From: Lysobacteraceae bacterium | Lineage (GTDB): Bacteria > Pseudomonadota > Gammaproteobacteria > Xanthomonadales > Rhodanobacteraceae | DNA: 13,690 nt | Reading direction: 5' to 3' | Assembly: GCA_018971925.1 (NCBI GenBank) | Contig: JAGWZT010000022.1 | Span: 1 to 13,690 of the forward strand | Shown: one piece after another, positions 1-6,256 of the stretch | How the letters are laid out: each line of letters begins with the position of its first letter | Numbering within the stretch: the first letter of the stretch is position 1 | Made by a program: the position numbers and the translations under genes | The notes under the pieces: model-generated | Database searches by the model: none | Told to the model about the DNA's origin: nothing | Seen by the model: only the letters and a program-made list of their open reading frames with translations

Positions 1-122
1 GGCCACCATCCATCGGTGCGCGCCTTGGCCAGAGAGCCACTCTGGCGCTGCGGCGCGTGCCTCGTCTGGCGACCGCTGCGGATGCAACGCGGTTCGTTTG
101 GCATGGCGTTGGCAGGCCCTGC

Positions 123-530
123 ATGCGCCGTATCGTGATCACGGGTGCCGCGTTGCTGCTGCTGGCCGGGTGCGCGACCCTGCAGAACAAGAACGTCTTG
201 CGTGACGACACGCTGGATGGCTACGCCGCGGCATTGCGCTGGGGCGATATCCAGGGCGCCTGGAACTACGTCGATCCGGCGGTGCGCGCCGAGCATCCAC
301 TGACGCCGCAGCAGAAGGCGCTCTACAACACCGTGCGAGTCGCCGAATACACCGCGTCCGGGCCGACGGCGACGGACGCCGACACCATCCAGCAGACCGC
401 GCAGATCAGCCTGATCGTCAAGACCAGTCAGCACGTGTACGACGTGCTCGACCACCAGACCTGGCATTGGGATGCCAAGGCCAAGCATTGGTGGCTGGAG
501 AGCGGGTTGCCGGATATCAATCCAAATTGA
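123..530 (+). CDS. Small predicted lipoprotein of unknown function
   Basis: The product is 135 aa. It opens with MRR, a hydrophobic stretch at residues 4-14 and a lipobox L-A-G-C with the acceptor cysteine at residue 17, so it should be exported and lipidated. Residue 18 is Ala rather than Asp, which by the usual Gammaproteobacteria rule favours outer-membrane sorting. The mature part is polar, has several Trp residues (for example near WHWD and WWLES at the C-terminus) and looks like a compact alpha/beta domain. I do not recognise the family. The start at 123 was chosen because it puts the signal peptide at the N-terminus and has GGCAGG upstream. The frame is open back to the window edge, with a GTG at 57, but that part does not look like a protein. 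A dispersed repeat begins two bases after the stop codon. Confidence 0.8.
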   Translation: MRRIVITGAALLLLAGCATLQNKNVLRDDTLDGYAAALRWGDIQGAWNYVDPAVRAEHPLTPQQKALYNTVRVAEYTASGPTATDADTIQQTAQISLIVKTSQHVYDVLDHQTWHWDAKAKHWWLESGLPDINPN

Positions 531-532
531 GT

Positions 533-671
533 GCGGTCATCCCTGATCGCTGCCTCTTTGAATCACAAGGCAACGCGCGGCTTGGTCGAGTGGGAGAGTC
601 CAAAACGACCATGAAGCTACCATCCATGGCCAAGAACTCCGTGGCCTGACTTCTCACCACAGCCCCTTCGG
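533..671 (+). repeat. Dispersed repeat copy A (139 bp, long class)
   Basis: This is one of four related elements; the others are at 7060-7173, 9606-9719 and 11673-11811. It opens with the hairpin GCGGTCATCCCTGATCGC (533-550; 7-bp stem with one G-T pair, loop TCCC) followed by TGC. It ends with the conserved module TGGCCTGACTTCTCACCACA and then GCCCCTTCG (about 642-670). Its inner part at 611-649 is nearly identical to copy D, including TCCATGGCCAAGAACTCC. The remaining core, about 554-606, is diverged. The hairpin starts two bases after the stop of the lipoprotein gene, in the same orientation. Confidence 0.8.
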
Positions 672-694
672 ATGCAACATTTCCGGTATTCGCA

Positions 695-700
695 GATAAT
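695..700 (+). promoter_or_regulatory. Candidate -10 element for the rhodanese gene
   Basis: GATAAT lies 30 bases before the ATG of the rhodanese gene, just after repeat copy A. No good -35 hexamer is visible at 16-18 bp, so this is a weak call from position and -10 similarity only. Confidence 0.3.
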
Positions 701-730
701 GCGCGGTCCCCTCTGGATCAAGACCCTTCG

Positions 731-1174
731 ATGCACGAGTTCCTGACCCGCCTGCCGTCATTCCTCGGCCACCATATCCTGCTGGTGGCGACCTTCATCG
801 TGATCATCCTTGCCTTGATCGGCCTGGAAGTGTCGCGCAAGTTCCGCGGTTTCCGCGAGCTGACGCCGGCGGCGCTGGTGCAGATGATCAATCGCGGCGA
901 GCCGCTGGTGATCGATATGTCGGCGATCGCGGATTTCGAGAAGGGCCACATCGCGGGCTCGAAGCATGTCGCGCCCAGCCAGTTCGATCCCGAGAACAAG
1001 GATCTCGCCAAGGCCAAGGACCTGCAGATCGTGACGGTGTGCAAGAACGGCGCGGAATCCGGCAAGGCCGCGAAGCGATTGGTCAAGGCCGGTTTCACCA
1101 ACGTCGCCACGCTGGCCGGCGGCATCAATGCGTGGAAGCAGGCGGACCTTCCCTTGGCCAAGGGTCGACGCTGA
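731..1174 (+). CDS. Membrane-anchored rhodanese-like protein
   Basis: The product is 147 aa. One hydrophobic segment (about residues 15-32) anchors a rhodanese domain (about 45-140) that should face the cytoplasm. The domain shows the GHIAGS motif and an active-site loop VCKNGAES with catalytic Cys104, followed by the family ending GGINAW. Rhodaneses carry sulfur as a cysteine persulfide; the acceptor here is unknown. The architecture matches E. coli YibN. One oddity is that the usual D-V/L-R of the CH2A-like motif reads DMS (62-64), so the common Arg is missing. In many gammaproteobacteria this gene precedes grxC and secB. Here it is followed by a convergent recQ, so that linkage is absent. 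Confidence 0.9.
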   Translation: MHEFLTRLPSFLGHHILLVATFIVIILALIGLEVSRKFRGFRELTPAALVQMINRGEPLVIDMSAIADFEKGHIAGSKHVAPSQFDPENKDLAKAKDLQIVTVCKNGAESGKAAKRLVKAGFTNVATLAGGINAWKQADLPLAKGRR

Positions 1175-1181
1175 CGCGCCT

Positions 1182-1204
1182 GTGCACTACCGGGGGCAGT
1201 GCAC
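1182..1204. terminator. Hairpin between convergent genes, possible terminator
   Basis: GTGCACT and AGTGCAC form a 7-bp perfect outer stem, continued by CC/GG around a GGG loop with one mismatch. It sits 8 bases after the rhodanese stop and about 105 bases beyond the recQ stop. No T-tract follows on either strand, so termination would not be of the standard intrinsic type. The rest of 1205-1309 shows no gene. Confidence 0.4.
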
Positions 1205-1309
1205 GCGGCAGCAGAGAGCGAGCCAGGGATGGCGAGCGGTGATAGCGGCAGGGTGGGTACTTGCCACCAGCACCAAGTGGCCAGTCCCACACCACGCGTG
1301 TCGCCAGGA

Positions 1310-3163
1310 TCAGGCGTCTCGCAGCACGCCCAGGAACCGTGCGCCGTAGCGTTCCAGCTTGCGCGCGCCGACGCCGCTGATGGTGGCCAATGCATCGCGG
1401 TCTTTGGGCCGCCCGCGCAGCATCGCATACAGGGTGGCGTCGTGGAAGATCACGTATGCCGGCACGCCTTGTTCCTTCGCCAGCTTCGCGCGCGTATCGC
1501 GCAGCGCATTCCACAACGGTTCCTCATGCGGCGCGATGTCGAGACTACGGCGGTTGCCCGAGGCGTCGGCGCGACGGCTGGCACGGCGCTGCGCGCGATC
1601 GGGTTCCCGGCGCAGGTGGACGGTTTCGTCGCCGCGCAGGACCGGATGCGCGGCCGCGGTCAGGCGCAACCCCCCGTACCCGTCTAGGTCTGGACTGAGC
1701 AAGCCGCGGGCGACCAGTTGCCGGAACACGCCGCGCCATTGCCGCACGTCGAGTCCGGTGCCGATGCCGTGCACGGAAAGGTGGTCGTGGCGCTGCGCCT
1801 GGATGCGTTCGTTGCCCTTGCCCAACAGCACGTCGATCAGGTAGCCGACACCGAAGCGCTGGCCGGTGCGGTACACGCATGACAGCGCCTTCTGCGCGGC
1901 CTCGGTTGCATCCCAGGTGGGCGGCGGGTCGAGGCAGTTGTCGCAGTTGCCGCAGGGTTGCTCGAGCGTCTCGCCGAAGTACGCCAGCAGTTGCTGGCGG
2001 CGGCAGCGGGTGGATTCGGCAAACGCCAGCAGCGCGTCGAGCTTGCTGCGTTCCAGCCGCTTGCGCGCTTCATCGGCGTCGGACTGCTGGATGAATTGCG
2101 CGAGCGTGACCAGGTCACTCAACCCGTAGGTCATCCATGCGTCGGCGGGCAGGCCGTCGCGGCCGGCGCGCCCGGTTTCCTGGTAATAGCCTTCGAGGCT
2201 TTTCGGCAAATCCAGATGCGCGACGAAACGCACGTCCGGTTTGTCGATGCCCATGCCGAAGGCGATGGTCGCGCACATCACGATGCCGTCTTCGCGCAGG
2301 AAGCGCTGCTGGTTGGCGGCGCGCGTGGCCGCGTCGAGGCCGGCGTGATAGGGCAACGCCTCGATGCCCTGTTCGACGAGCCACGCCGCGGTCTCTTCGA
2401 CCTTGCGCCGCGACAGGCAATAGACGATCCCCGATTCGCCACGGTGCCCGGTGAGGAATGCCTTCAGTTGCTGGCGCGGCTGGTCGCGCTCGGCAATGCG
2501 ATAGCGGATGTTGGGTCGGTCGAAACTGGAGATGAACTGCCGGGCGTGGCCGAGCGCCAGGCGTTCAACGATCTCGCGCCGGGTCGGGGCGTCGGCGGTC
2601 GCGGTCAGCGCGATGCGCGGCACATCCGGAAAGCGTTCGTGCAGCACCGTGAGTTCGCGGTACTCGGGACGAAAATCATGGCCCCATTGCGACACGCAGT
2701 GGGCTTCGTCGATCGCGAACAGGGACACATCGGCGCGTTCGAGCAGGTCCAGGAATCGCGCGGTGAGCAAACGCTCGGGCGCCACGTAGAGAAGTTTCAG
2801 TTCGCCGCCCAGGAAACGCCGTTCGACCTCGACCTGCGCCTGTGCATCGAGACTGGAATTGAGGAACGCCGCCGCCACCCCGAACTGGTGCAACGCCTCC
2901 ACCTGGTCCTGCATCAAGGCGATCAGCGGCGAGACCACGACCGCGGTGCCCTCCCGCAGCAGCGCGGGAATCTGGTAGCACAGCGACTTGCCGCCACCCG
3001 TCGGCATCAGCACGAGTGCGTCGCCGCCATGCAGCAGGTGTTCGATGATGGCCTGCTGGCGGTCGCGAAAAACGCCGTACCCGAACACGTCGCGCAGCAC
3101 CGTTCGCGCCTGCGCGGCTGCATCGGGTACGGTGGGTGCTACGGCGCGAGTGGATGCGGTCAT
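1310..3163 (-). CDS. recQ: ATP-dependent DNA helicase RecQ
   Basis: RecQ is a 3'-5' DNA helicase acting in recombinational repair and at stalled forks. The 617-aa product is close to E. coli RecQ (about 609 aa) and has the full layout: Q-motif region (about 27-36), Walker A PTGGGKS (54-60), DEAH box (152-155) with the aromatic-rich loop after it, motif III TATA (187-190), motif VI QETGRAGRDG (328-337), zinc-binding cysteines 387, 404, 407 and 410, a winged-helix region (about 420-510), and a C-terminal HRDC domain (about 545-617). A basic, low-complexity linker (about 517-540) joins the last two. The frame is open far upstream, but the ATG at 3163 places the helicase start as in the family and upstream residues are not protein-like. 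No clear Shine-Dalgarno is seen. Confidence 0.97.
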   Translation of the reverse strand: MTASTRAVAPTVPDAAAQARTVLRDVFGYGVFRDRQQAIIEHLLHGGDALVLMPTGGGKSLCYQIPALLREGTAVVVSPLIALMQDQVEALHQFGVAAAFLNSSLDAQAQVEVERRFLGGELKLLYVAPERLLTARFLDLLERADVSLFAIDEAHCVSQWGHDFRPEYRELTVLHERFPDVPRIALTATADAPTRREIVERLALGHARQFISSFDRPNIRYRIAERDQPRQQLKAFLTGHRGESGIVYCLSRRKVEETAAWLVEQGIEALPYHAGLDAATRAANQQRFLREDGIVMCATIAFGMGIDKPDVRFVAHLDLPKSLEGYYQETGRAGRDGLPADAWMTYGLSDLVTLAQFIQQSDADEARKRLERSKLDALLAFAESTRCRRQQLLAYFGETLEQPCGNCDNCLDPPPTWDATEAAQKALSCVYRTGQRFGVGYLIDVLLGKGNERIQAQRHDHLSVHGIGTGLDVRQWRGVFRQLVARGLLSPDLDGYGGLRLTAAAHPVLRGDETVHLRREPDRAQRRASRRADASGNRRSLDIAPHEEPLWNALRDTRAKLAKEQGVPAYVIFHDATLYAMLRGRPKDRDALATISGVGARKLERYGARFLGVLRDA

Positions 3164-3203
3164 CAACAAGGCAAGGGGCAGCAAGGCAATCTGCGACCCC
3201 GGA

Positions 3204-3231
3204 ATGCTAGCGCGCAGGGCGGGTGCAGCAA
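3204..3231 (-). promoter_or_regulatory. Candidate recQ promoter
   Basis: On the minus strand TTGCTG, a 16-bp spacer and TAGCAT end about 41 bases before the recQ ATG, in the 86-bp gap after the sigma factor gene. Both hexamers are only partial matches to the sigma-70 consensus. recQ could also be reached by readthrough from the sigma gene. Confidence 0.3.
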
Positions 3232-3249
3232 ACGCACTTCCAGAAACCG

Positions 3250-4476
3250 TCAATCCTGCTGGCGGACCAGGTAAGTGCGCATCGCCGCATCCTCGCACAA
3301 GCCGATCGCGCGTTCGCGTGCGGCGTGCGCTTCGTCGCCGCGTCCCATCCGATCGAGCAGATGCGCGGCCAATGCCCAGTACGGCTGGTAGCCGGCCACC
3401 GCTTGTTCCGGGATTTGTTGCAGCAACGCCCAACCACTTTGTGCATCGCGTGCCCGCGCGACCGCGGCGGCGCGACCGACCCGCGCGCCGATGGTCGGCG
3501 CGATCCGCACCAGGCCCTCGTACAACAACGCGATCGATTCCCAATCGGTGTTGCCGGTGCGTGCGCGTTGCGCGTGCACCGACTGGATCGCGGCTTCGAG
3601 CTGGAAGCGGCCGAGCCGGCCCATGTGTTCCGCCTTGCGCAGCAGGCGATCGGCCTGTTCGATCATCGGCTGCGACCACTGCGTCAGGTCCTGTTCGGAG
3701 AGCGGCACGTACTCGTCGTCCGGCCCGCGCCGGGCGCCGCGGCGCGATTCGCAATACAGCATCAACGCCGACAGGCCGGGTACTTCCGGTTCGTCGGGCA
3801 GCAGACGCACCAGCAGCGCGCCAAGCTCAAGCGCTTCCGTCGCCAATCCCTTACGGCGCGGATCGGCGCCGGCGACATCGTCCCAGCCGCTGCCGTAGGC
3901 GGCATAGATGGCTTCCAGCACCGCGTCGAGGCGCTCCGGCAGCTCGTCGCCGCGCGGGATTTCGAACGCGATTCCGGCGTCGCGGATCTTGGTCTTGACG
4001 CGCGACAGCCGCTGGCCCATCGCGGACGGCTTGACCAGGAACGCCGAGGCGATCCGCGCGGCATCGAGGCCCAGCACGGTTTGCAGCATGAGCGGTGTGC
4101 GCGCCGCCGCATCGATCGCGGGATGCGCGCACACGAACAGCAGCTTCAGGCGCTCGTCGGGAAAGGCGTGTGCATCATCGCGTGTCACGGATTGCGCATC
4201 GTCCAGCGCGGCCAGAAGTTCCGGTGTTGCCTCGGCGTGCACTTTTGCGTGCCGTGCCGCGTCGATCAGCCGCCGCCGGGCCGCCGTCAGCAACCATGCC
4301 TCGGGCTTGTCCGGGACGCCGTCGCGCGGCCATGTTTCCAGCGCCGCGCGAAACGCGTCGGAGAGCGCGTCTTCCGCTGCGGCAAGGTCGTGCGAGCGCG
4401 CGGCCAGGAAGGCGAGCAGGCGCGAACGCGAATCGCGCGCCGCGCGTTCGATCGCGCGTCGCGCCGTATCTTTCAT
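3250..4476 (-). CDS. ECF sigma factor, ECF42-like, with C-terminal extension
   Basis: The 408-aa product is about twice a minimal ECF sigma factor. Region 2 spans about 10-85 (AAAEDALSDAFRAALETWP, then PEAWLLTAARRRLIDAAR). Region 4 spans about 108-165, with DERLKLLF-CAHPA, a helix-turn-helix around RIASAFLVKPSAMGQRL and KTKIRDAGI, wording typical of ECF42 (DUF6596) factors. The rest (about 180-408) is the helical, TPR-like extension of that group, which stands in for a separate anti-sigma factor. ECF42 genes are known to sit beside DGPF/YCII genes, as here. The ATG at 4476 overlaps the TGA of the preceding DGPF gene (ATGA, 4473-4476), implying translational coupling. The longer open frame upstream to 4914 is antisense-like noise over that gene. 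The signal sensed is unknown. Confidence 0.92.
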   Translation of the reverse strand: MKDTARRAIERAARDSRSRLLAFLAARSHDLAAAEDALSDAFRAALETWPRDGVPDKPEAWLLTAARRRLIDAARHAKVHAEATPELLAALDDAQSVTRDDAHAFPDERLKLLFVCAHPAIDAAARTPLMLQTVLGLDAARIASAFLVKPSAMGQRLSRVKTKIRDAGIAFEIPRGDELPERLDAVLEAIYAAYGSGWDDVAGADPRRKGLATEALELGALLVRLLPDEPEVPGLSALMLYCESRRGARRGPDDEYVPLSEQDLTQWSQPMIEQADRLLRKAEHMGRLGRFQLEAAIQSVHAQRARTGNTDWESIALLYEGLVRIAPTIGARVGRAAAVARARDAQSGWALLQQIPEQAVAGYQPYWALAAHLLDRMGRGDEAHAARERAIGLCEDAAMRTYLVRQQD

Positions 4477-4832
4477 TCCTGCGGCGGGGCCAGATTGGCG
4501 CGCAACTCGAGTTTGCGGCCGGGCAACATCGGGAAACGTCGCACCCATTCCAGTGCGCTGGCACGGTCGGGTACGTCGATGATGATCAGTCCGGCGAGTT
4601 GTTCCTTGGTGTCGGCGAACGGGCCGTCCTGCACTTTCCACGCGTTGCCGGACTGGCTCAGCACGGTGGCGGTTGCGGGGGCTTCGAGGCCGGCGCCGCC
4701 GACGAACACGCCTGCATCGCTCAGGGCCTTGAGATAGGCCCCCAGTGGCGCGAACAACGCAAGGCGCTGGGCGGGATCTTCGCGTCGGGCGAAGGCCTCG
4801 GCGGTGTCGTGGATCACAATCGAGAAGTTCAT
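4473..4832 (-). CDS. YCII-related DGPF-domain protein (second copy)
   Basis: The product is 119 aa, a single small alpha/beta-barrel domain with the signature DGPFADTKEQ (69-78) that names the DGPF family, followed by IDVPD and ALEW. It is a paralogue of the protein encoded at 5623-5982: same length, same order of motifs (VQDGP, ADTKEQL, IDVPD, ALEW, LPG), but clearly diverged elsewhere. Biochemical roles of these proteins are poorly known; genomic linkage ties them to ECF42 sigma factors. The start is supported by AGGAAAGG shortly before the ATG. The stop overlaps the sigma factor start. Confidence 0.93.
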   Translation of the reverse strand: MNFSIVIHDTAEAFARREDPAQRLALFAPLGAYLKALSDAGVFVGGAGLEAPATATVLSQSGNAWKVQDGPFADTKEQLAGLIIIDVPDRASALEWVRRFPMLPGRKLELRANLAPPQE

Positions 4833-4856
4833 GGGCCTTTCCTGTTTGATTTCGGT

Positions 4857-4883
4857 GGCGATGCAGGTGGATCGCGCTCGACC
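4857..4883 (-). promoter_or_regulatory. Degenerate ECF42-type promoter candidate, internal to the operon
   Basis: In the 69-bp gap before the second DGPF gene the minus strand reads GGTCGA, 17 bases, then CGCC. This has the same spacing as the TGTCGA-N17-CGAC site at 6034-6060, with one change in each box. It could give the DGPF-sigma pair its own start, or be chance in GC-rich DNA. Confidence 0.25.
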
Positions 4884-4901
4884 ATGCGGAGCGCACGCGG
4901 T

Positions 4902-5228
4902 TCAGATGGTCCACGTCACCGGGTAATTGACGATCGGGATGAATTCCATGCCCGCGCTCTCGAAGGCTTGTCGTGCATCCACGATCATTTCCTTCAAATG
5001 GCCCATCTGCTGCGCATGCGCGTCGCTCTCCCAGATGCCGACGTGGACCGAGGAGCCCGACGGCGATAATGCGGCGAAATAGTGGGCGAGTCCCGGCAGG
5101 CGCTTGATTGCCGGAACCAGATAGACCTCGGTTTCACGATTCGCGCGAGCGACTTCGTTGAGACGGGCCGGATCGAAATTTCCGCGGGAAACGCGGACAA
5201 CGGCAGTCGATGGGAGTTTGTCGCTCAT
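4902..5228 (-). CDS. Small ABM-like dimeric alpha/beta-barrel protein
   Basis: The product is 108 aa. The pattern of an initial strand (TAVVRVSRG), helix (PARLNEVARANRE), strand pair with GLAHYFAALS and SSVHVGIWES, and a long helix (HAQQMGHLKEMIVDARQAF) fits the antibiotic-biosynthesis-monooxygenase-like ferredoxin fold. No catalytic residues can be assigned, and members of this fold range from monooxygenases to small-molecule binders. The ATG at 5228 follows a strong AGGAGG and overlaps the stop of the upstream gene (ATGA, 5225-5228). A longer frame to 5297 lacks such support. Co-directional placement within the DGPF/ECF42 unit suggests a shared function or shared control. The family call is from fold pattern only. 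Confidence 0.8.
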   Translation of the reverse strand: MSDKLPSTAVVRVSRGNFDPARLNEVARANRETEVYLVPAIKRLPGLAHYFAALSPSGSSVHVGIWESDAHAQQMGHLKEMIVDARQAFESAGMEFIPIVNYPVTWTI

Positions 5229-5626
5229 GGTCGCTTCCTCCTGTGTTGGGTTTCGGTGGTGACGAACGTGCGCGCCTCGTTCGACAACGGAATCCACAGC
5301 TCGGCGGCGTCGGGGGCGAGCGTGACCCAGCCGTGTATCAGCCGGCCGCCACTTTCCATCGGTCGAGCGCGTCCGCCTTCGAGCAATTCAGCGACGCGCG
5401 CGGGTGGAAGCTTCAGCAGCAGGTGGCGCTTGCGCGTCAGCGCGGCGTAGATCTTGCCGCTGACGCGCAGCGCATTCGCGCCGAACTTCGCCGACTCGCT
5501 GGGCACCCATGCCTCGCCGTGGTGCGCGGCGACGGCGGCGAACAGGGCGATGGCGGGGTCGTGATCCATGGTCATGAGCGTGGCGAACAGGGCGATGGTC
5601 GGATCGCGGCGGATCGGTGCATTCAT
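5225..5626 (-). CDS. TfoX/YjbR-like small protein with duplicated N-terminus
   Basis: The product is 133 aa. The centre (about 46-100) reads like the TfoX N-terminal/MmcQ-YjbR fold: KFGANALRVSGKIYAAL, HLLLKLPP, VAELLEGG, a PME turn and GWVTL. The N-terminus contains two similar segments, DPTIALFATL (8-17) and DPAIALFAAV (23-32), from an imperfect DNA duplication. The ATG at 5626 overlaps the stop of the upstream DGPF gene (ATGA), which argues it is used; internal ATGs at 5575 and 5569 would give the un-duplicated form. The stop overlaps the next gene's start. Its function in the unit is not known, and family assignment is moderate. Confidence 0.75.
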   Translation of the reverse strand: MNAPIRRDPTIALFATLMTMDHDPAIALFAAVAAHHGEAWVPSESAKFGANALRVSGKIYAALTRKRHLLLKLPPARVAELLEGGRARPMESGGRLIHGWVTLAPDAAELWIPLSNEARTFVTTETQHRRKRP

Positions 5627-5982
5627 TGCTTGCCCGATGGAATCAGATTCGGTCGCACCTCGAACGCCTGGCCCGGCAGGCGCGGCGTGCGTGCCGCCCA
5701 TTCCAGCGCCGTGTCGAGGTCGGGTACGTCGATCATGTAAAAGCCGCCAAGCTGCTCCTTGGTGTCGGCGTAGGGACCATCCTGCACCAGCCGCTTGTCG
5801 CCGTTGAAACGCAAGGTGGTGGCGGTGTCCGGGGGTTGCAGGCCGGCGCCGGCAACGTAGATGCCGGCATCGGTCAACGCCTTGATGAAGGGTTGCCATT
5901 GCGACATGTATTGCGCGCCTTCCGGGCCATGGAACCGTGACGCGGTTTCCGGGGTGTCGAAGATCAGGATCGAATACTTCAT
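5623..5982 (-). CDS. YCII-related DGPF-domain protein (first gene of the ECF42 unit)
   Basis: The product is 119 aa: one ferredoxin-like domain beginning MKYSILIFDT, with the signature DGPYADTKEQ (68-77), then FYMIDVPD, ALEW and LPGQ. It is a paralogue of the 4473-4832 product. The ATG at 5982 was preferred to the upstream 6078 because AAGGAG sits just before it and because other family members start MKYxxLI. The gene is first in a five-gene minus-strand unit and is preceded by a close match to the ECF42 promoter motif, so it is a probable target of the sigma factor encoded at the end of the unit. Confidence 0.93.
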   Translation of the reverse strand: MKYSILIFDTPETASRFHGPEGAQYMSQWQPFIKALTDAGIYVAGAGLQPPDTATTLRFNGDKRLVQDGPYADTKEQLGGFYMIDVPDLDTALEWAARTPRLPGQAFEVRPNLIPSGKQ

Positions 5983-6033
5983 GGCGTTCTCCTTGCTGGA
6001 TGGAAGCGGGCGAAAGTGCCTGCTCATCACCAT

Positions 6034-6060
6034 GTCGCGCCAATCGCGCGCGTTTCGACA
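6034..6060 (-). promoter_or_regulatory. Candidate ECF42-dependent promoter
   Basis: Minus strand TGTCGA (6060-6055), a 17-bp spacer, then CGAC (6037-6034), 51 bases before the first DGPF start codon. From memory, the motif reported for Streptomyces venezuelae ECF42 is TGTCGA in the -35 region and CGA/TC in the -10 region. The match here is exact in both boxes. It predicts a leader of about 45 nt and positive autoregulation. Confidence 0.6.
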
Positions 6061-6061
6061 T

Positions 6062-6239
6062 TGGGCCGTCCTCGGCACATGGACGTGCCGACGCGACAGA
6101 GACGTTAGTCTCTGACGCGGAAAACGTGGCGCGTTTTACTCGCGCCATCCTTGGCGCTCGCCCTTCGGGCCAGCTTCGCTGTTTGGGCGCGCTCCTGCAC
6201 GCCACGTGCCGCGACCGTTTTCCTGCAAGCCGTGGCAGG
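6062..6239. other. Hairpin-dense intergenic region between the glycosyltransferase gene and the ECF42 unit
   Basis: No gene is seen in 5983-6256. Hairpins visible: TCGGCAC/GTGCCGA (6072-6078 with 6085-6091); CAGAGAC-GTTA-GTCTCTG (6097-6114); GGCGCG/CGCGCC (6128-6133 with 6141-6146), which competes with GCGCCA-TCCT-TGGCGC (6142-6157); GCCC-TTC-GGGC (6160-6170); CAGC-TTC-GCTG (6171-6181); CCTGC/GCAGG (6222-6239). A long-range closing stem pairs GGAAAACG (6119-6126) with CGTTTTCC (6216-6223), and CGTGGCG (6125-6131) can pair with CGCCACG (6200-6206). It resembles a structured intergenic repeat or untranslated RNA element; only one copy lies in this window. Confidence 0.55.
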
Positions 6240-6256
6240 ATGCCCGGTCTTGCACA

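Noticed and set aside
28..46. Hairpin GCCAGAG/CTCTGGC near the window start
   Set aside because: A 7-bp stem without T-tract and with unknown upstream context; it cannot be assigned to a terminator or RNA from what is visible.
467..649. Small frame ending KLPSMAKNSVA inside repeat A, echoed by KLPSMAKSSVA in repeat D
   Set aside because: The similarity follows from DNA identity of the long-class copies. In copies B and C the same frame is altered or stopped, so the repeat is not coding.
1205..1300. GCCAGGGATGGC in the rhodanese-recQ gap as a fifth copy of the dispersed repeat
   Set aside because: It shares only the GGGA loop context with the repeat hairpin; neither the flanking TGC nor the TGGCCTGAC module is present.
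1958..3274. 438-codon plus-strand open frame opposite recQ
   Set aside because: It is antisense to the conserved helicase motifs of recQ. High GC leaves long open antisense frames, and the translation has no recognisable domain.
3164..3754. Upstream extension of the recQ reading frame
   Set aside because: These residues run antiparallel-free over the sigma gene in another frame, are Arg/Ala-rich, and add nothing known in RecQ; the ATG at 3163 gives family length.
3223..4737. 504-codon plus-strand open frame opposite the sigma factor and DGPF genes
   Set aside because: It overlaps two well-supported genes on the other strand and its translation is rich in His, Arg and Gln with no family signature.
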